From Taxawa tesnikishii (nom. ined.) (taxonomy: Eukaryota; Ascomycota; Dothideomycetes; Dothideales), in the NCBI GenBank assembly GCA_030247885.1, contig JAPDRO010000003.1, positions 186,001 to 250,000 on the forward strand: DNA of 64,000 nt, read 5' to 3'. Of this stretch, positions 49,902-60,711 are shown in pieces. The notes beneath the pieces are model-generated. The model did not search any database, had not been told where the DNA came from, and saw only the letters and a program-made list of their open reading frames with translations. Numbering within the stretch: position 1 is the stretch's first letter; each line of letters opens with the position of its first letter. The position numbers and the translations under genes are program-made.

Positions 49902-52644
49902 ATGTCGATCGATCCCACCTCTTCAGTCTCTGATGTCGATCCGCCAAAGAGAACTCTCAAAGACCTACCACTCATCCGAACGTCTCTTGACAAACCGCTG
50001 CCGGAGATTCGGCCAAGCAAATCAAGGCCTAATGAAGTGATTCAGCAAAATGGAAAACCTCGGCCGCCATTAAGCATTCAACAAAAGCCTGCTGCTTCTC
50101 CTCCACCCAGAATGTCACTGTTCAACTTATTCAATCGACCCAAAGTCGAGAAAACACGCGGTTATGTGGAGCCCGGTCTCGCAGCTCCGCTCGCCCGGCG
50201 AGCAAGCAAAACCGCGTCCATAGCCCATGTAAGAGCCTCCGATGCCTCCCTCCACGATCGACAACTGCCCTCTCCTTCCGATCGCATCAGAGATTCAAGC
50301 CTCAGAAAAAGCTTCCAACACCTCCGCCCAAATCCGGCAACTGGGAAGCACCGCCACTATCTCAAGCCTACCCCCAAGCTATCAAGTTCGGTACTGCACA
50401 GACCTCGAGTGCGGATGGAGCTTCTGTGCTGCGTATACAGAGAACACGCAAGAACGGCAGCCTTCAAGTACCCACGCCAGAGTTTACACCTACGACAAGC
50501 GAAGAGCTCCGAGAAAGTGGTGAGCTGAAGAGAAACGCGAGGCTTCAGACGCACAATTTCACCAGTTCAAGCTCGAATCCGGAACTCCCAAGGAAGATCT
50601 TCGTACTCTGCACAACGGGCCACATACTGCAGTACTCCGCTCGGGGACCGAGTGACCGATACCCAGACAAAGTCCTATTGTTGAGCAAGGAGTCCGCCGC
50701 TTTCGCTTGTGATCTGGTGCTGGGGAAACCTTACGTGCTGCAGATTGCACAATCAGTCGACGGCCAGGGTGCACCGTTGGCGGCGTCACCCACTTCTCTC
50801 TTCGCGAGAATGGGTCTCAAGAGTGCATCCTCTCGGCGTGCGACCCCAAGCATGCTACTTGTGCTCGAGAGCGCGGCAGAGATGGATGCCTGGATGGTTG
50901 CCGTTCGCAAACAAATTGAGGTATGCGGTGGGAAGAGGGGCGTTCGGCCAGATGCAGCTGTTGGGCACAAGACGGAAGAAACCGTCGAAACCTTTAGCAA
51001 GCGGAGCGAAACACCTACACACCGATACCAAGTCCGCCGCGACCCCAAGCGGATCTCAGTCATTGCTAGTCCTATTGGTGACGCGGGCAAGGAGGAACAG
51101 GTCGTTCCGCTTGAGGTACCGGAAAAAATCATCGGAGAGAGAACTCAAGGAACTATTCCTGCCCAGCAATGACGAACACCAACTCCATGTCTGTCGCATC
51201 AAGGTATTCGAGGGCTCGAAATGGCTCGGAAGCCACATCTGTAGCTTCCACCATAATGACATCGCCGAGATCAGTGCGGGACAGCATGCAAACAACGCGA
51301 AGTTCCGTGGCAACCGCTCGTACTTCCATCTCGTCACGCCCCTCCTTGCCAGACTTGAAAGCAGATCAGAACGGTACGAGGGAGCTGAAGTCATCGTACA
51401 GATATCCTACGTCTACTTCCGGTAGCCGTAGAAGATCAACGCTTTCCCAAGCGACGACTCAAGAAGTGCCCTTGTCGCCAGCACTGGACGTGGAAGCCGA
51501 TGTCCCGCTAGCCATGTCATCCTCTCCGGAGGATAGCCTGGAACGATCCCCAGTGAAATCACCGATTAGATCACCAGTCGCTGCCACTGTCAACATTCGC
51601 CAGTCACGGGCGTTGCACAGCGATTCGCCACCGTCTAGCGGCCGTCTTCGCACGAGCAACAGTATGCCCTCGATAACCCTTACCGCAGTCTATGAGACCT
51701 CCCAGCCAGACTCCTTCATTGCGGATCTACCTCTACAATCGAATTACACCACCCGAGGTCCGGTCCGTAAACCTCCGCCTCTTCCTATCAAGGCTGTAAG
51801 ACCCGTACAGCGGGCCGCCTCTCAAACATCGCCACGCACTGCCGAGCCTCTGAATCCTCGACGGCACTCCTCCATGCCATTCAGTCTGCCCCTGAAGGTC
51901 AATCCCACTATCCTTACCCAGCAATCAAACCATCCCCTGGCACAACGATCGGCCTACACTCTCTTGCACGCCTCTGCAGTTCCTACATCCTCGCGATCGC
52001 CACTAGAGAGGCCAAAAACGTCCCACAATCCGTCGCCTGCCAGCTCCGTCGATGTCACTCCACCGAACGAACAGGCGATGACCGCTCTACCCACCCTGAC
52101 CCAATCCCACAACCGGCGAACTTCGGCTCAAAAACTCTCACTCTTCCCTACGTCTTTCCCTCCACCGTCCGCTTCAGTGCCCCAGACACCGAGCCCACAC
52201 TCCCAGACACAGGGCCTTTACGCCAACCGCGCTCTCCGACGTCCCGCAAGTCTTCAAGTCCGCTCCGACCCCGCACCCTTCCTTTCCGGCATCCGCGCTC
52301 GCAGCGCTAGCAATTTACGCGCTATGGAACATGCGACCATGGCAACCACTTCCGTCAACTCGTCTTCGCTTCAGACAACCAACCGCACCGACGCCTACCT
52401 CTCCGCCATCCTCACAGTGCCCTCGCCAGTAATACCGCCCGCTGATGCAGACGTCGCAAAGGATATCCTGAGTGCACTGCCCGCGCAGGCACCCAGAAAA
52501 TCGCTGATCTCGAGGACGAGTTTGCCGGTTTTCGATCTGGGGTTGCCGGTTGTGGGACTGGGACCCCCGGCGCCGCCGCCGAGTCTGCCGTTGCCGCAGG
52601 TGCCAAGTCGGCCTAGTACGCCTGCGTGTGAGGTTGGTGCATGA
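49902..52644 (+). CDS. PH-domain protein with long disordered tail
   Basis: Exon 1 (49902-50228) encodes a basic, Pro-rich start (MSLFNLFNRPKVEKTRGYVEP). A 62-nt intron (50229-50290, GTAAGA...GCATCAG) joins to LPTPPPKSGNWEAPPLSQAYP. A PH-like domain follows at about residues 195-330 of the spliced product (KIFVLCTTGHILQYSARGPS, DKVLLLSKESAAFACDLVLG, MLLVLESAAEMDAWMVAVRK). The frame steps by one base at the C run 51162-51164; after that a roughly 490-residue Ser/Pro/Thr-rich tail runs to 52644. Such proteins are usually membrane- or cortex-associated scaffolds in Pezizomycotina. The intron is well supported and the frame step is interpreted as a missing base. Confidence 0.7.
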
Positions 52645-53092
52645 GGGATAGAGGGGATTGGGTAGAGAGAAGTTGGAGCTTGTGGTCGTTTTCGTGTTGA
52701 TGAGAGTCTGGTGGCGGGCTGTACGTAAAGGATAGATGCATGGATGAGAAGATCGGGGAATCGGTGTTTTGGGATGAGGTGGAAACGTCAGGAAGCACAG
52801 GACCGGAAAAGGCTGGTTTTGTCCGGTAATACGTGATGGGTGTATGTTGTATAACAGAACTGACGGCCGCACGGCAAATGTGTATTGTATTTCTCAATTA
52901 CTGTACAGCCTGGGCAAAGCTGCAAATGTTGCAACTTTTCCACCATACGACCAAGTACTTCGTTGCAGGCCAAACCATTGCCCGAGTACGGCGGCGTAGG
53001 GTGTGTAGCCTGACCGTGACCGTCCAGAGGTAGTTGTAAACGGCTATCTTGATGGAAGACCCTCCGTTCTGAATGTCTGCTGAGTTCACAAA

Positions 53093-54130
53093 GTGTACAC
53101 CAGCGGCGAGGAGGTCCACTTGATGCAAAACGTCGAAGTATTCCGTTGTCAACAACCTTGCCCTTATCTTCACCACTCTATTGTCATGAGACTCCTTTTA
53201 TTGTGGCCTGTTGCAGCAAGATGTAGTGGGGTTCGTCCTGCATCGTCCTTTGCACGAGCTCTCGAAAGGGTTTGCCGCCATCTTCCATGAAGGACCTTAC
53301 GGGCCAGTAACGTGGTCCCGAAAGCAGCAGCTATGTGTAAAACTGTCGACTCGTGGTGAGGTAAGACTCTACCATTGAGTGTACCAAATCTTTCGTAACT
53401 CGCCAACCAAAACCCTTCGCACCTTCAACTTTCTGTCCAAGAACGGTTGTGAAAAGTCGAATGCATCCATCTCGAACTGGGAAAGACGCCTTGCGTGATA
53501 GGTCCAACGGGGAACAGCATACATTAGAAACGGTAAATTTGACAGATGCTCATCCACGAACGTGTCAAGGCGGTGAAGGTCCGAAGCTCTTCGCGATGAG
53601 AGGTCTCCGGAGTAGTTCATGTCAATGCTTCCATACGTTAACGCACCGCCCTGGAGATGCTCCAAACACCACTTGACACTGTCTTTGTGCGCCACACCCG
53701 TCTCTATACGGAGATACTCAAACTCGGGTGAAATGTCTGGGATCTCGCGTAAGAGGCAATTTTTGGCAGACTGGTGAACAAGGTTGACTCTCAATCTATA
53801 TTCTGTTTCTATTACGGTTAGAAATTGCCCGCGTTTGTTGATTTGCTCCAACAGCACCTCTTCGGGGTTCAGGTCAGGAGAATCATCGTCTCTGATGCCA
53901 ACGGCCGCGGCCAGCTTCTCCAGCCCCAAGGAAAACCGCTCCAGAGCCGCCATGGCCCCGTCGCGTGAGCGCTTCTGCAGCTCTTTCGCGACGATTTTGA
54001 TCCAGAGGAACGTTCCTTCGGCCTTCCTCAGGAAAGTTTCTCTCAAGTGGGAATGCAACTGGGCCGGTTAACGTCCACGGCGTGAAATTTAGTCCACCTT
54101 CTCTTCTCGTGTCATAGCGTTGCAATACCT
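53093..54130 (-). pseudogene. NLR/ankyrin-type receptor remnant
   Basis: The coding signal begins with HLRETFLRKAEGTFLWIKIVAKEL, the element that follows the NACHT ATPase core in fungal NLRs. A winged-helix-like block comes next (YRLRVNLVHQSAKNCLL, EFEYLRIETGVAHKDSVKWC, LDTFVDEHLSNLPFLMYAV). Ankyrin-type repeats come last (HHESTVLHIAAAFGTTLLAR, DDAGRTPLHLAATGHNK). No P-loop or Walker B is present upstream, because the opposite strand there holds the HeLo-type remnant. The reading frame is interrupted about twice. Intact relatives sense non-self or damage and switch on a partner effector. Head-to-head position beside the HeLo remnant suggests a former receptor-effector pair. Confidence 0.6.
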
Positions 54131-54411
54131 TTAGTAATCGGCGTGAATGTTGCGATACTTTAGGACCACATGTTTGTTGGCAGTATGTCGAAGATCAAAA
54201 CGGCGAGGCTGGACGCGGGGTGCATGGGGCGGTATAACCTGCAGGGTTCCATCTTCATGTAGGATTGTCGTGATTCCCCTGCGACCGAACGATGCAAGAT
54301 AACAACCGTGCCTTTAGACGAGCCAGACTTGGTTCTTTCTAAGCTTGTGCCAAGATTTATCCAGCAAAGATTGTTCGTTCGTCTTGTCTTCCCTTTCCAC
54401 CGCCTCGGGTC

Positions 54412-55257
54412 ATGGAAGCCGCTGTCATCCTCGCTGGTCTGTTCAACAACGCTGTCGATCGTTTCGAGTATATCCAGATGGGTCGAAACTTCGGTAAAGA
54501 CTAAAAGACAAGCATCCTGAAGCTCGATGCATCAAGACTCAGATTATCGCGATGTGGCTAGTCAATTGGGGCGGGTAGGATCCTGGATAAGGTGCAGTCA
54601 CTGGACCTTTGGACATATCTGCAAGAGGATATACGTGAAGCGGAAAGCATACTAGGTCGGATAGGGAACCTTTTTTTCTGTATATACAGAGGGAGTGTCG
54701 AAGCGGTTCAGATCTCGAGCCTCTCCGGCCGGATCCCGGCACTGTATGATTCTGCGATAGACCTTGATCGCGCGACTGCCGCGCTTCATCAGACAATACG
54801 CGACCCTGCAATCAGACGTCAAGGCCAATCTGGCCTGCGATACAAGCTGTGATGGGCGCTGTAAGAGTAAAGGCGCTTCTCTTAACTGGTAGAAGACGTC
54901 ACTGCTTTGGTAAACGACCTCGTCATCATGTTTCCAGCCGCGGAGGCTCCTCGGCGACAGCTCTGCGAAACAGAGTTAGAAGAGGTGAAATGGTCAGACA
55001 CTCTCCCGATATCGAGAGAGGCGGCTGTCAGCCAGGACGATTGCTTGGTAGCTGCCATCTCGAAAGCCATAGGGCAAGCCAAAGGCCACTCTTGCAACGT
55101 AACCTCTTCCGGAAACAACAACTCTGGTTTGCAGTTAGGCGTGAACCCAGGGACAATTGGTGACTGTATTTTGGAGGAACGAAGTAGCGGCGGATGGTTC
55201 GGTTTCTCCCAGGGAACCATGCTCGTCACGGGTTACGAGAGGGCAGAACGGAAGTGA
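54412..55257 (+). pseudogene. HeLo-domain cell-death effector fossil with PP-type amyloid motif
   Basis: From ATG 54412 the reading MEAAVILAGLFNNAVDRFEY, IQMGRNFGK, LKLDASRLRLSRCG matches the start of the HeLo (HET-S/prion-inhibition) domain. LWTYLQEDIREAESILGRIG and VNDLVIMFPAAEAPRRQLCE continue its helical part. Near the end (about 55111-55160) stands GNNNSGLQLGVNPGTIG, which fits the pseudo-palindromic N-x-G-x-Q-x-G-x-N core of PP amyloid signalling motifs. In intact relatives such a motif templates amyloid folding from an NLR partner, and the HeLo domain then acts at the plasma membrane in heterokaryon incompatibility or immunity. This copy looks broken, with a few interruptions, and appears moderately old. 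Treat it as a fossil. Confidence 0.6.
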
Positions 55258-56627
55258 AACTGTGCGGCGCGTGGGAAGATATGGTGAAACAACGCCTCAA
55301 GGTCGGCAGTTGCATAGAGTCTGATATAGCTTCGACGGTTGAAAGCAAAGTCATCTTCCGAGGGCGGGTTGAGACGTCGATCTACGAGGATCTTTCCTTT
55401 TTGTGTTGTTGACCTTCGCAAGGCCACCAGTTCGTCGGCTATCGTCGACAATCAACGTGGTCGCTCATTGATCAACAGTTTGCGTATCTTGTGATGCGTT
55501 AGGAAGTATTACCAGAACTGTTCCTCTGTCCGTGCGGTACTTGAGTGGTTTGAAATGATGATGACTGGCATGGGTGCGGTGAAGGCGTCTAAGTCGGATG
55601 TGCTATTCCCATTCCCGGTAGGGGAGTAAGGTACGGCAGGTACCGTGAGCACCCGGAGTACCGTGAGCTTGGCAGAGTCTATATGTAGTCTGAGCAAGTA
55701 ATAAAGTCGCGGCTGAACTTTCGACACGCCTGGTTGCTGTTTGACCGCGCCACTTTGTTCGTTATTCAAAGTCCACTGTGCCCCTGTATCCTCCTCTCAC
55801 TTCCCTTACCGTTGCATTTGTTGCACAAGGACTTCACATCATCATTCAAAGCAACAAAGCAACAAAGCAACATGCGATGGTCGTGGCTCGTGTATGCTTA
55901 ACTAACAAGTTTGGCGATCATTACTCGCGTAACATTTTCGGCGGTGCGCGGACGCGCGGATGCGCGGTATGGACAAGGCTGGCCCAATCTCAGGCCGTGC
56001 TATCGCGAATCGTTGATTACTGTCATGATCAGCAACGTCACATCAAAAGGGTGACGACTGCTGCTGCTGAACCCTCCGCAGGGTTTTGCATAGGGACCGT
56101 GTGCCTATAACGAACCCTTGCGAAACCCTCTACCAAGGCTGTACCAGTACCAAGTGGGAACCCACACCCTGCCGACGTTGAGCATTTTCTCCACCCATCG
56201 TTCAGCTGAAGGCGAGCTTGACTCTTGACCGTTTGAGTTCGCTCTCCTTTACCGTTATGCCGGAAGTTTATGTTCATCTTTTCCCTCTTTCTCTCTTTGG
56301 CCTGCTTGCCCCGTGATTCTTAGTGAGACATCTGCAGAAGCTGCTCCTATTCTAATTGCTGCTATTCACCTCATCTCCAGACAGCGGGTCAAGAACGTTA
56401 AAGAGGGTCTTTTCTCTCCTCCTGTCTGATCCCAGTTCTAAGTGTCATTTCCACACCTCTGCGGTCTAAGCGGCTCACTCTTGCCCCTCTTCCTCGCTAT
56501 CTCTTACATCCAGTATTCGTGAGACCTGAAAAGGCAAAGAACTAGCCATTCGTCTTTCCATCTACAATCTGCTCCCTGCTTAGTCCATCACGGTCTCTCG
56601 CGTGCTGTCGGGAGAGCAATTTCGAGT
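55258..56627. other. intergenic, no supported gene
   Basis: About 1.4 kb. It contains a short direct repeat (TACCGTGAGC at about 55645 and 55665) and a pyrimidine-rich stretch from about 56290 to 56600 that probably forms the promoter and leader of the rhodopsin-domain gene. Confidence 0.4.
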
Positions 56628-58090
56628 ATGGAGTCGCGCGGGATACCTTTCGAGGACACGGCACCAAAGCTTGCTGCCACTGTCGTAACATTAACGGTGC
56701 TGGCCCTTACTGTCTTGCCTTTGCGCTTTTATATCAGAATCAGGAACAAAACATGGGGCATGGATGACTGGACCATGGCCATTGCCACCGTGTGTCAAAC
56801 CTTCCTTTGCCAACAACATGCCTGGAGGTTAACGGCATCCAGGTTCCTTTCACCGCTCTCACAACCGCTTGCCTTGGCGGATCTTTCAGAGGTATTGGAG
56901 TCCACGAGGACAGACTTACCGAGTCCCAGAAGATGCAAGGCCTTCAGGTACCTCATTGTTTGCCTGGTGTTAGTACGTACAAAAGTGCATGCTTACGGTT
57001 GTAGTGGTTCTTCTTCTTCGAGGTGTTCTACTGCGCCGCTATTATCCCCATAAAGATGAGTATCGTCTTCATGTTGATGCGCATTGCATCGCCAAAGGAC
57101 AATTACGTCAAAAGTCTATACGGTGTCACATTTCTTTTCACAACCATGAATCTTGTTGCGTTGTTTTACATTATCTTCCAATGCACTCCTGTACAGTAAG
57201 TCTCTCCTTCTTCCTCACGCGCCGCGTGCATCGACTGATCCCTTCACCAGATACGCGTGGAACACAAACATTCCCGGCGGGCATTGCCAACCTGGCAAGA
57301 TCCTTGCAGACATCTACTACGCTGATACTGCGATCAACATCGTCACTGATTGGTTTTGCGCTTTTCTGTACGTTTCCGAGTACGGATGTTCTCCGTATTT
57401 GCTGACTTTTCCAGGCCCATACCCTTGCTGTGGAACATCCAGCTCAACCGCAACTCAAAACTGTCCGTCGCCTTCCTCTTAGGCCTCGGTGCACTGTAAG
57501 CGATATCCTTCTTCCCACTCGAAGACATCCTTGGATCTGACATCGATGGTAGGGCCAGCTTGTCAGCTTGCATTCGACTGAACTATACTATCAACCTGAC
57601 AGACGGCAATGACTACCTGTGTAAGTTCATGCTACGTCCTGATCATGGGCGACGCAACGGGATTGCTGACTCAAGGCGCATACAGACGGTGTTGGGGACA
57701 TTGTGATCTGGGGCTACGCGGAGAACGGTGTAGGATTGATAGTCGGCTGTATCAGTGTAAGCAAACCTTACATCTTCACCGTTTCATCGGAGGTACCTAA
57801 TTCCGTAACAGACCCTGCGCCCTCTTTTCCGCCGCATCTTCCACCTCGGCGACTCTCGCCAAGACCCCAGCATCAAACTCGACCCTGTTTGGCATGGAAG
57901 CGATCGCTGCACGTACAGAGAGTTCGACGGCGCGTACGGTGTGCACTTGGGCAAGGTGACAGGTATCACAACGATCAAAGGCGGTACGTCGCGAGGCAAC
58001 TCCAGCGATAGTGCATCGGAGAGCGAGGAACATATCTTGCCGATGGGTACGATGAAGGTTGAGAAGACCGTTGACCAGGATGTAAGCTAG
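56628..58090 (+). CDS. fungal rhodopsin-domain (seven-TM) integral membrane protein
   Basis: Eight exons (56628-56789, 56843-56947, 57005-57195, 57251-57367, 57415-57495, 57553-57620, 57686-57756, 57812-58090) give 357 aa with all junctions in phase. The N-terminus (LAATVVTLTVLALTVLPLRF) is TM1. MDDWTMAIATV is the conserved D-D-W element after it. FFEVFYCAAIIPIKMSIVFM, LYGVTFLFTTMNLVALFYII, YADTAINIVTDWFCAFL and LPIPLLWNIQLNRNSKLSVA follow the fungal rhodopsin-like (PF20684-type) order. The cytoplasmic tail is Ser/Glu-rich. These are plasma-membrane proteins of unknown ligand, often expanded in plant-associated fungi; some resemble Pth11-like receptors but lack a CFEM domain, as here. Confidence 0.9.
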
Positions 58091-58439
58091 GATTCACGAT
58101 TATCATAAATGCACAAAGGAAGCTTGCCATGGCTGTACCAAGTGGTTCCCGTCACAGGACCCTACCTGTGGAACAGGACCACAGTCACATGTCAACGTCA
58201 GACTGACAGCATTCCTCCATCAACTGGGCCAGTGGAGGTAAATTCATCTAGAGCTCTGATCCCGTTCACACGGTTGCAGCAAACGTCACGTTAAAGGACT
58301 TACCAGCGCACGGCGACGATGCGGTTCAAGTCGAATCCTTGTTCTGAATAATCCGGGCGCGAGCCTAATACACGCCATGGTTCTTCATAACCGTAGCACA
58401 CTCAGGCTTGAAGTCGACACAAAGGCGAAACGAACGTTG

Positions 58440-58705
58440 GTCGCTTCTCACCATTATACATCACATCTACTTGCCGAGGTTCATGGACACCAACGGCGAT
58501 GGATCCGGAGATCTCAGTGGCATAGCTATTCTCCAGCACAACTCACTCGTGTACCTGATGGCCTGCTATCTGAACATCGACTGACGGTTGCGTGCAGAAA
58601 TATGCAAACGACCAGTGCATTGATCCGGATAATGCGTATGTCTTCGCCTATGATCGGTCTTCGAAAGACACCCATCATCTTGTCGTATTGAACTGGCAGC
58701 TTAGA
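58440..58705 (+). pseudogene. GH13 alpha-glucosidase remnant (start and end only)
   Basis: At about 58453-58530 the reading IYLPRFMDTNGDGSGDLSGI matches the near-N-terminal GH13 alpha-glucosidase/maltase motif (usually YPASFxDSNGDGxGDxxGI). About 80 bases later, at 58598-58690, another frame reads NDQCIDPDNAYVFAYDRSSK and HHLVVLNW. That fits the C-terminal beta domain of the same enzymes. The roughly 400 residues of barrel in between, with the catalytic residues, are absent. I infer a gene removed by internal deletion, leaving its two ends. Confidence 0.5.
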
Positions 58706-59126
58706 GCGATCCTCTGGTCGTGCCTGGAGAACCCTGTCGGTTGTTGCGGCACTGCTGCAGGCTAACTATTCTCCATCTGCTACAACTAATGGATTTCCGA
58801 ACCACATCAGTGCCCTCCGTATGATGGGCATAGCGCGTTGGAGTAAGATGGCGCAAACGAAGCCCTGTCACAAGGCCCAAATCTCCTCTGTTCTTCTGTA
58901 GGATAGCAGTGTCAATGTGTCTTCCTCTAAACGAAACTACCTCATCTGTATCATCTCCGTTAACTCCGCGCGGAGGGGTTACCGAATCTGGAAAGTACCT
59001 CGGCAACTACCACTGCTTAACTCTACCTGAACTTAAAAACCCAGTACTCTTATACAATCTTGAGACTCGATTGCTTTCCAAGTTTACGACTCTAATTGTT
59101 GTATCGTCTTGTTGACTTGAGTGACC

Positions 59127-60118
59127 ATGACCTCTGCAGACGTACCTTTTCTCCGCACACCTGAGGAGTGTTTCGCAGACCTACCAGATTTTCCATACGT
59201 ACCACGTTATCTTTATCATGGAAACCTGCGCATGGCATACATCGATGAGAGTTCAGGTTCCGAACCAGCGGCTACAGAGACGTTCCTCTGCTTGCATGGA
59301 CAGCCGACATGGTCCTATCTCTACCGGAAAATGATCCCAGTATTCCTCAACTACACTGCCACACAAGGCAAAGCTACCCCTTCGCGCAGGGTAATAGCTC
59401 CTGATCTCTTCGGCTTCGGTCGTAGCGACAAACCTACTTCAGAGGGTCACTACACGTTCCATTTCCACCGTAACGCGCTTCTGCATCTTGTCCGGGAAAT
59501 GGATCTACAGAACATCACGCTCGTGGTTCAGGACTGGGGTGGAATATTAGGGCTTACTCTTCCCCTCGAGGAACCCTCCAGATTCAAGCGGTTGGTCGTC
59601 ATGAACACGACTATAGCCACGGGCTTGAAACCGTCGCAAGGTTTTCTGGACTGGCGCGACTACAGCAACCGCAGCCCGGACATGGCAATTGGACGCTTGA
59701 TCGGGAGAGGCGCGAAGCATCTAAGCGAAGCTGAGTTGCAGGCCTACGACATCCCGTTCCCGGGTGCAGAGTACAAAGCTGGCGTACGCCGGTTCCCCAA
59801 TCTGGTCATGATCGACGAGAGTATGGAGGGCGCGGATATCTCGCGCAAGGCGGCGGAGTTGTTCAAGACACAGGATCTGTTTGGCCCCAAGGACATCTTC
59901 ATGGCTTGCGGGATGAGAGACCCGGTACTGGGGCCGTCAGTCATGCGGAACTTGGCGAGGGTTTGGAAGAATGGGTGCTATTTTGCTGAGATTGAGGGGC
60001 TGGGCATTTTGTGCAGGAATGGGGTGAGCAAGTGGCGAGGCTAGCGATTGCTACTTTTGAGAAGAGCGAACCTGTTGAGGGTGTTGAGCAGATACAGCCG
60101 AACAGGGCGCGTCTGTGA
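59127..60118 (+). CDS. haloalkane dehalogenase-like alpha/beta hydrolase
   Basis: ATG 59127 (the upstream in-frame GTG is ignored). The order of motifs is that of haloalkane dehalogenases. FLCLHGQPTWSYLYRKMIPV carries the oxyanion HGQP/W. VVQDWGGILGLTLPL carries the nucleophile Asp. FMACGMRDPVLGPSVM carries the third-acid region. The frame then derails at the G run 59996-59999. Allowing one missing base gives GHFVQEWGEQVARLAIATF, which supplies the catalytic His and a natural end at 60118. Length would be about 330 aa. The family cleaves carbon-halogen bonds, though many fungal members act on other esters or epoxides. The substrate is unknown. Confidence 0.8.
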
Positions 60119-60711
60119 ATGAGGTTGTACGAGTGAAGCTACAATGCCACATACGACCACCATGGGTTGTACGGAATGCGGCCACCTCATGACTCGAAAG
60201 ACATCATAACCGGTCTATTTGGAGGCCAGAGTAAGTGCATGGCAAAAACAAGGAACTACACAGTTTGTGTTTGCTAGAACCAAAGTCATTTCCTCAACCC
60301 AACTAATCTTCCAAAGCATTGTGGAAGGCAGAGCGAGTGTGGGGCTCCTTGCTGGAGATGGAAATGGAAGTTTCGGCCCAGAGATCTGGTGTACCAAAAA
60401 CGATCAGCGCGTAACCGATATGGCGTAGCGCGTTAACGTCTTCAACCATCAATCACGCAAAAGACCACTCCAAGATGACGACCATGGAGAGGGCATCGAG
60501 CTCTCCGAAACTAGTCCGCCGCCATGCCCCAGATTCTAACATCAATGCTGTGGACTTCCACGAGAAGGACAACGGGGAAGACGGACGAGGAAAAGGAAAC
60601 GGAAAGCACCAGTGGAAACATGTGGCAGGGATTACAGGCACGGATTCTGAGTCATGGACTCCAAGTCATGGACTATAACGTTGTGCGATAACTGGAAAGC
60701 ATATCCCACGT
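60119..60711. other. short intergenic interval between convergent genes
   Basis: About 590 bases between the 3' ends of two convergent hydrolase genes. It contains a short direct repeat (GTCATGGACT, around 60650-60672). There is no coding signal. Confidence 0.4.

Noticed and set aside
55233-55451. Minus-strand 72-codon frame considered as an NLR N-terminal exon
   Set aside because: No match to known NLR N-terminal domains and it overlaps the HeLo-type remnant on the other strand.
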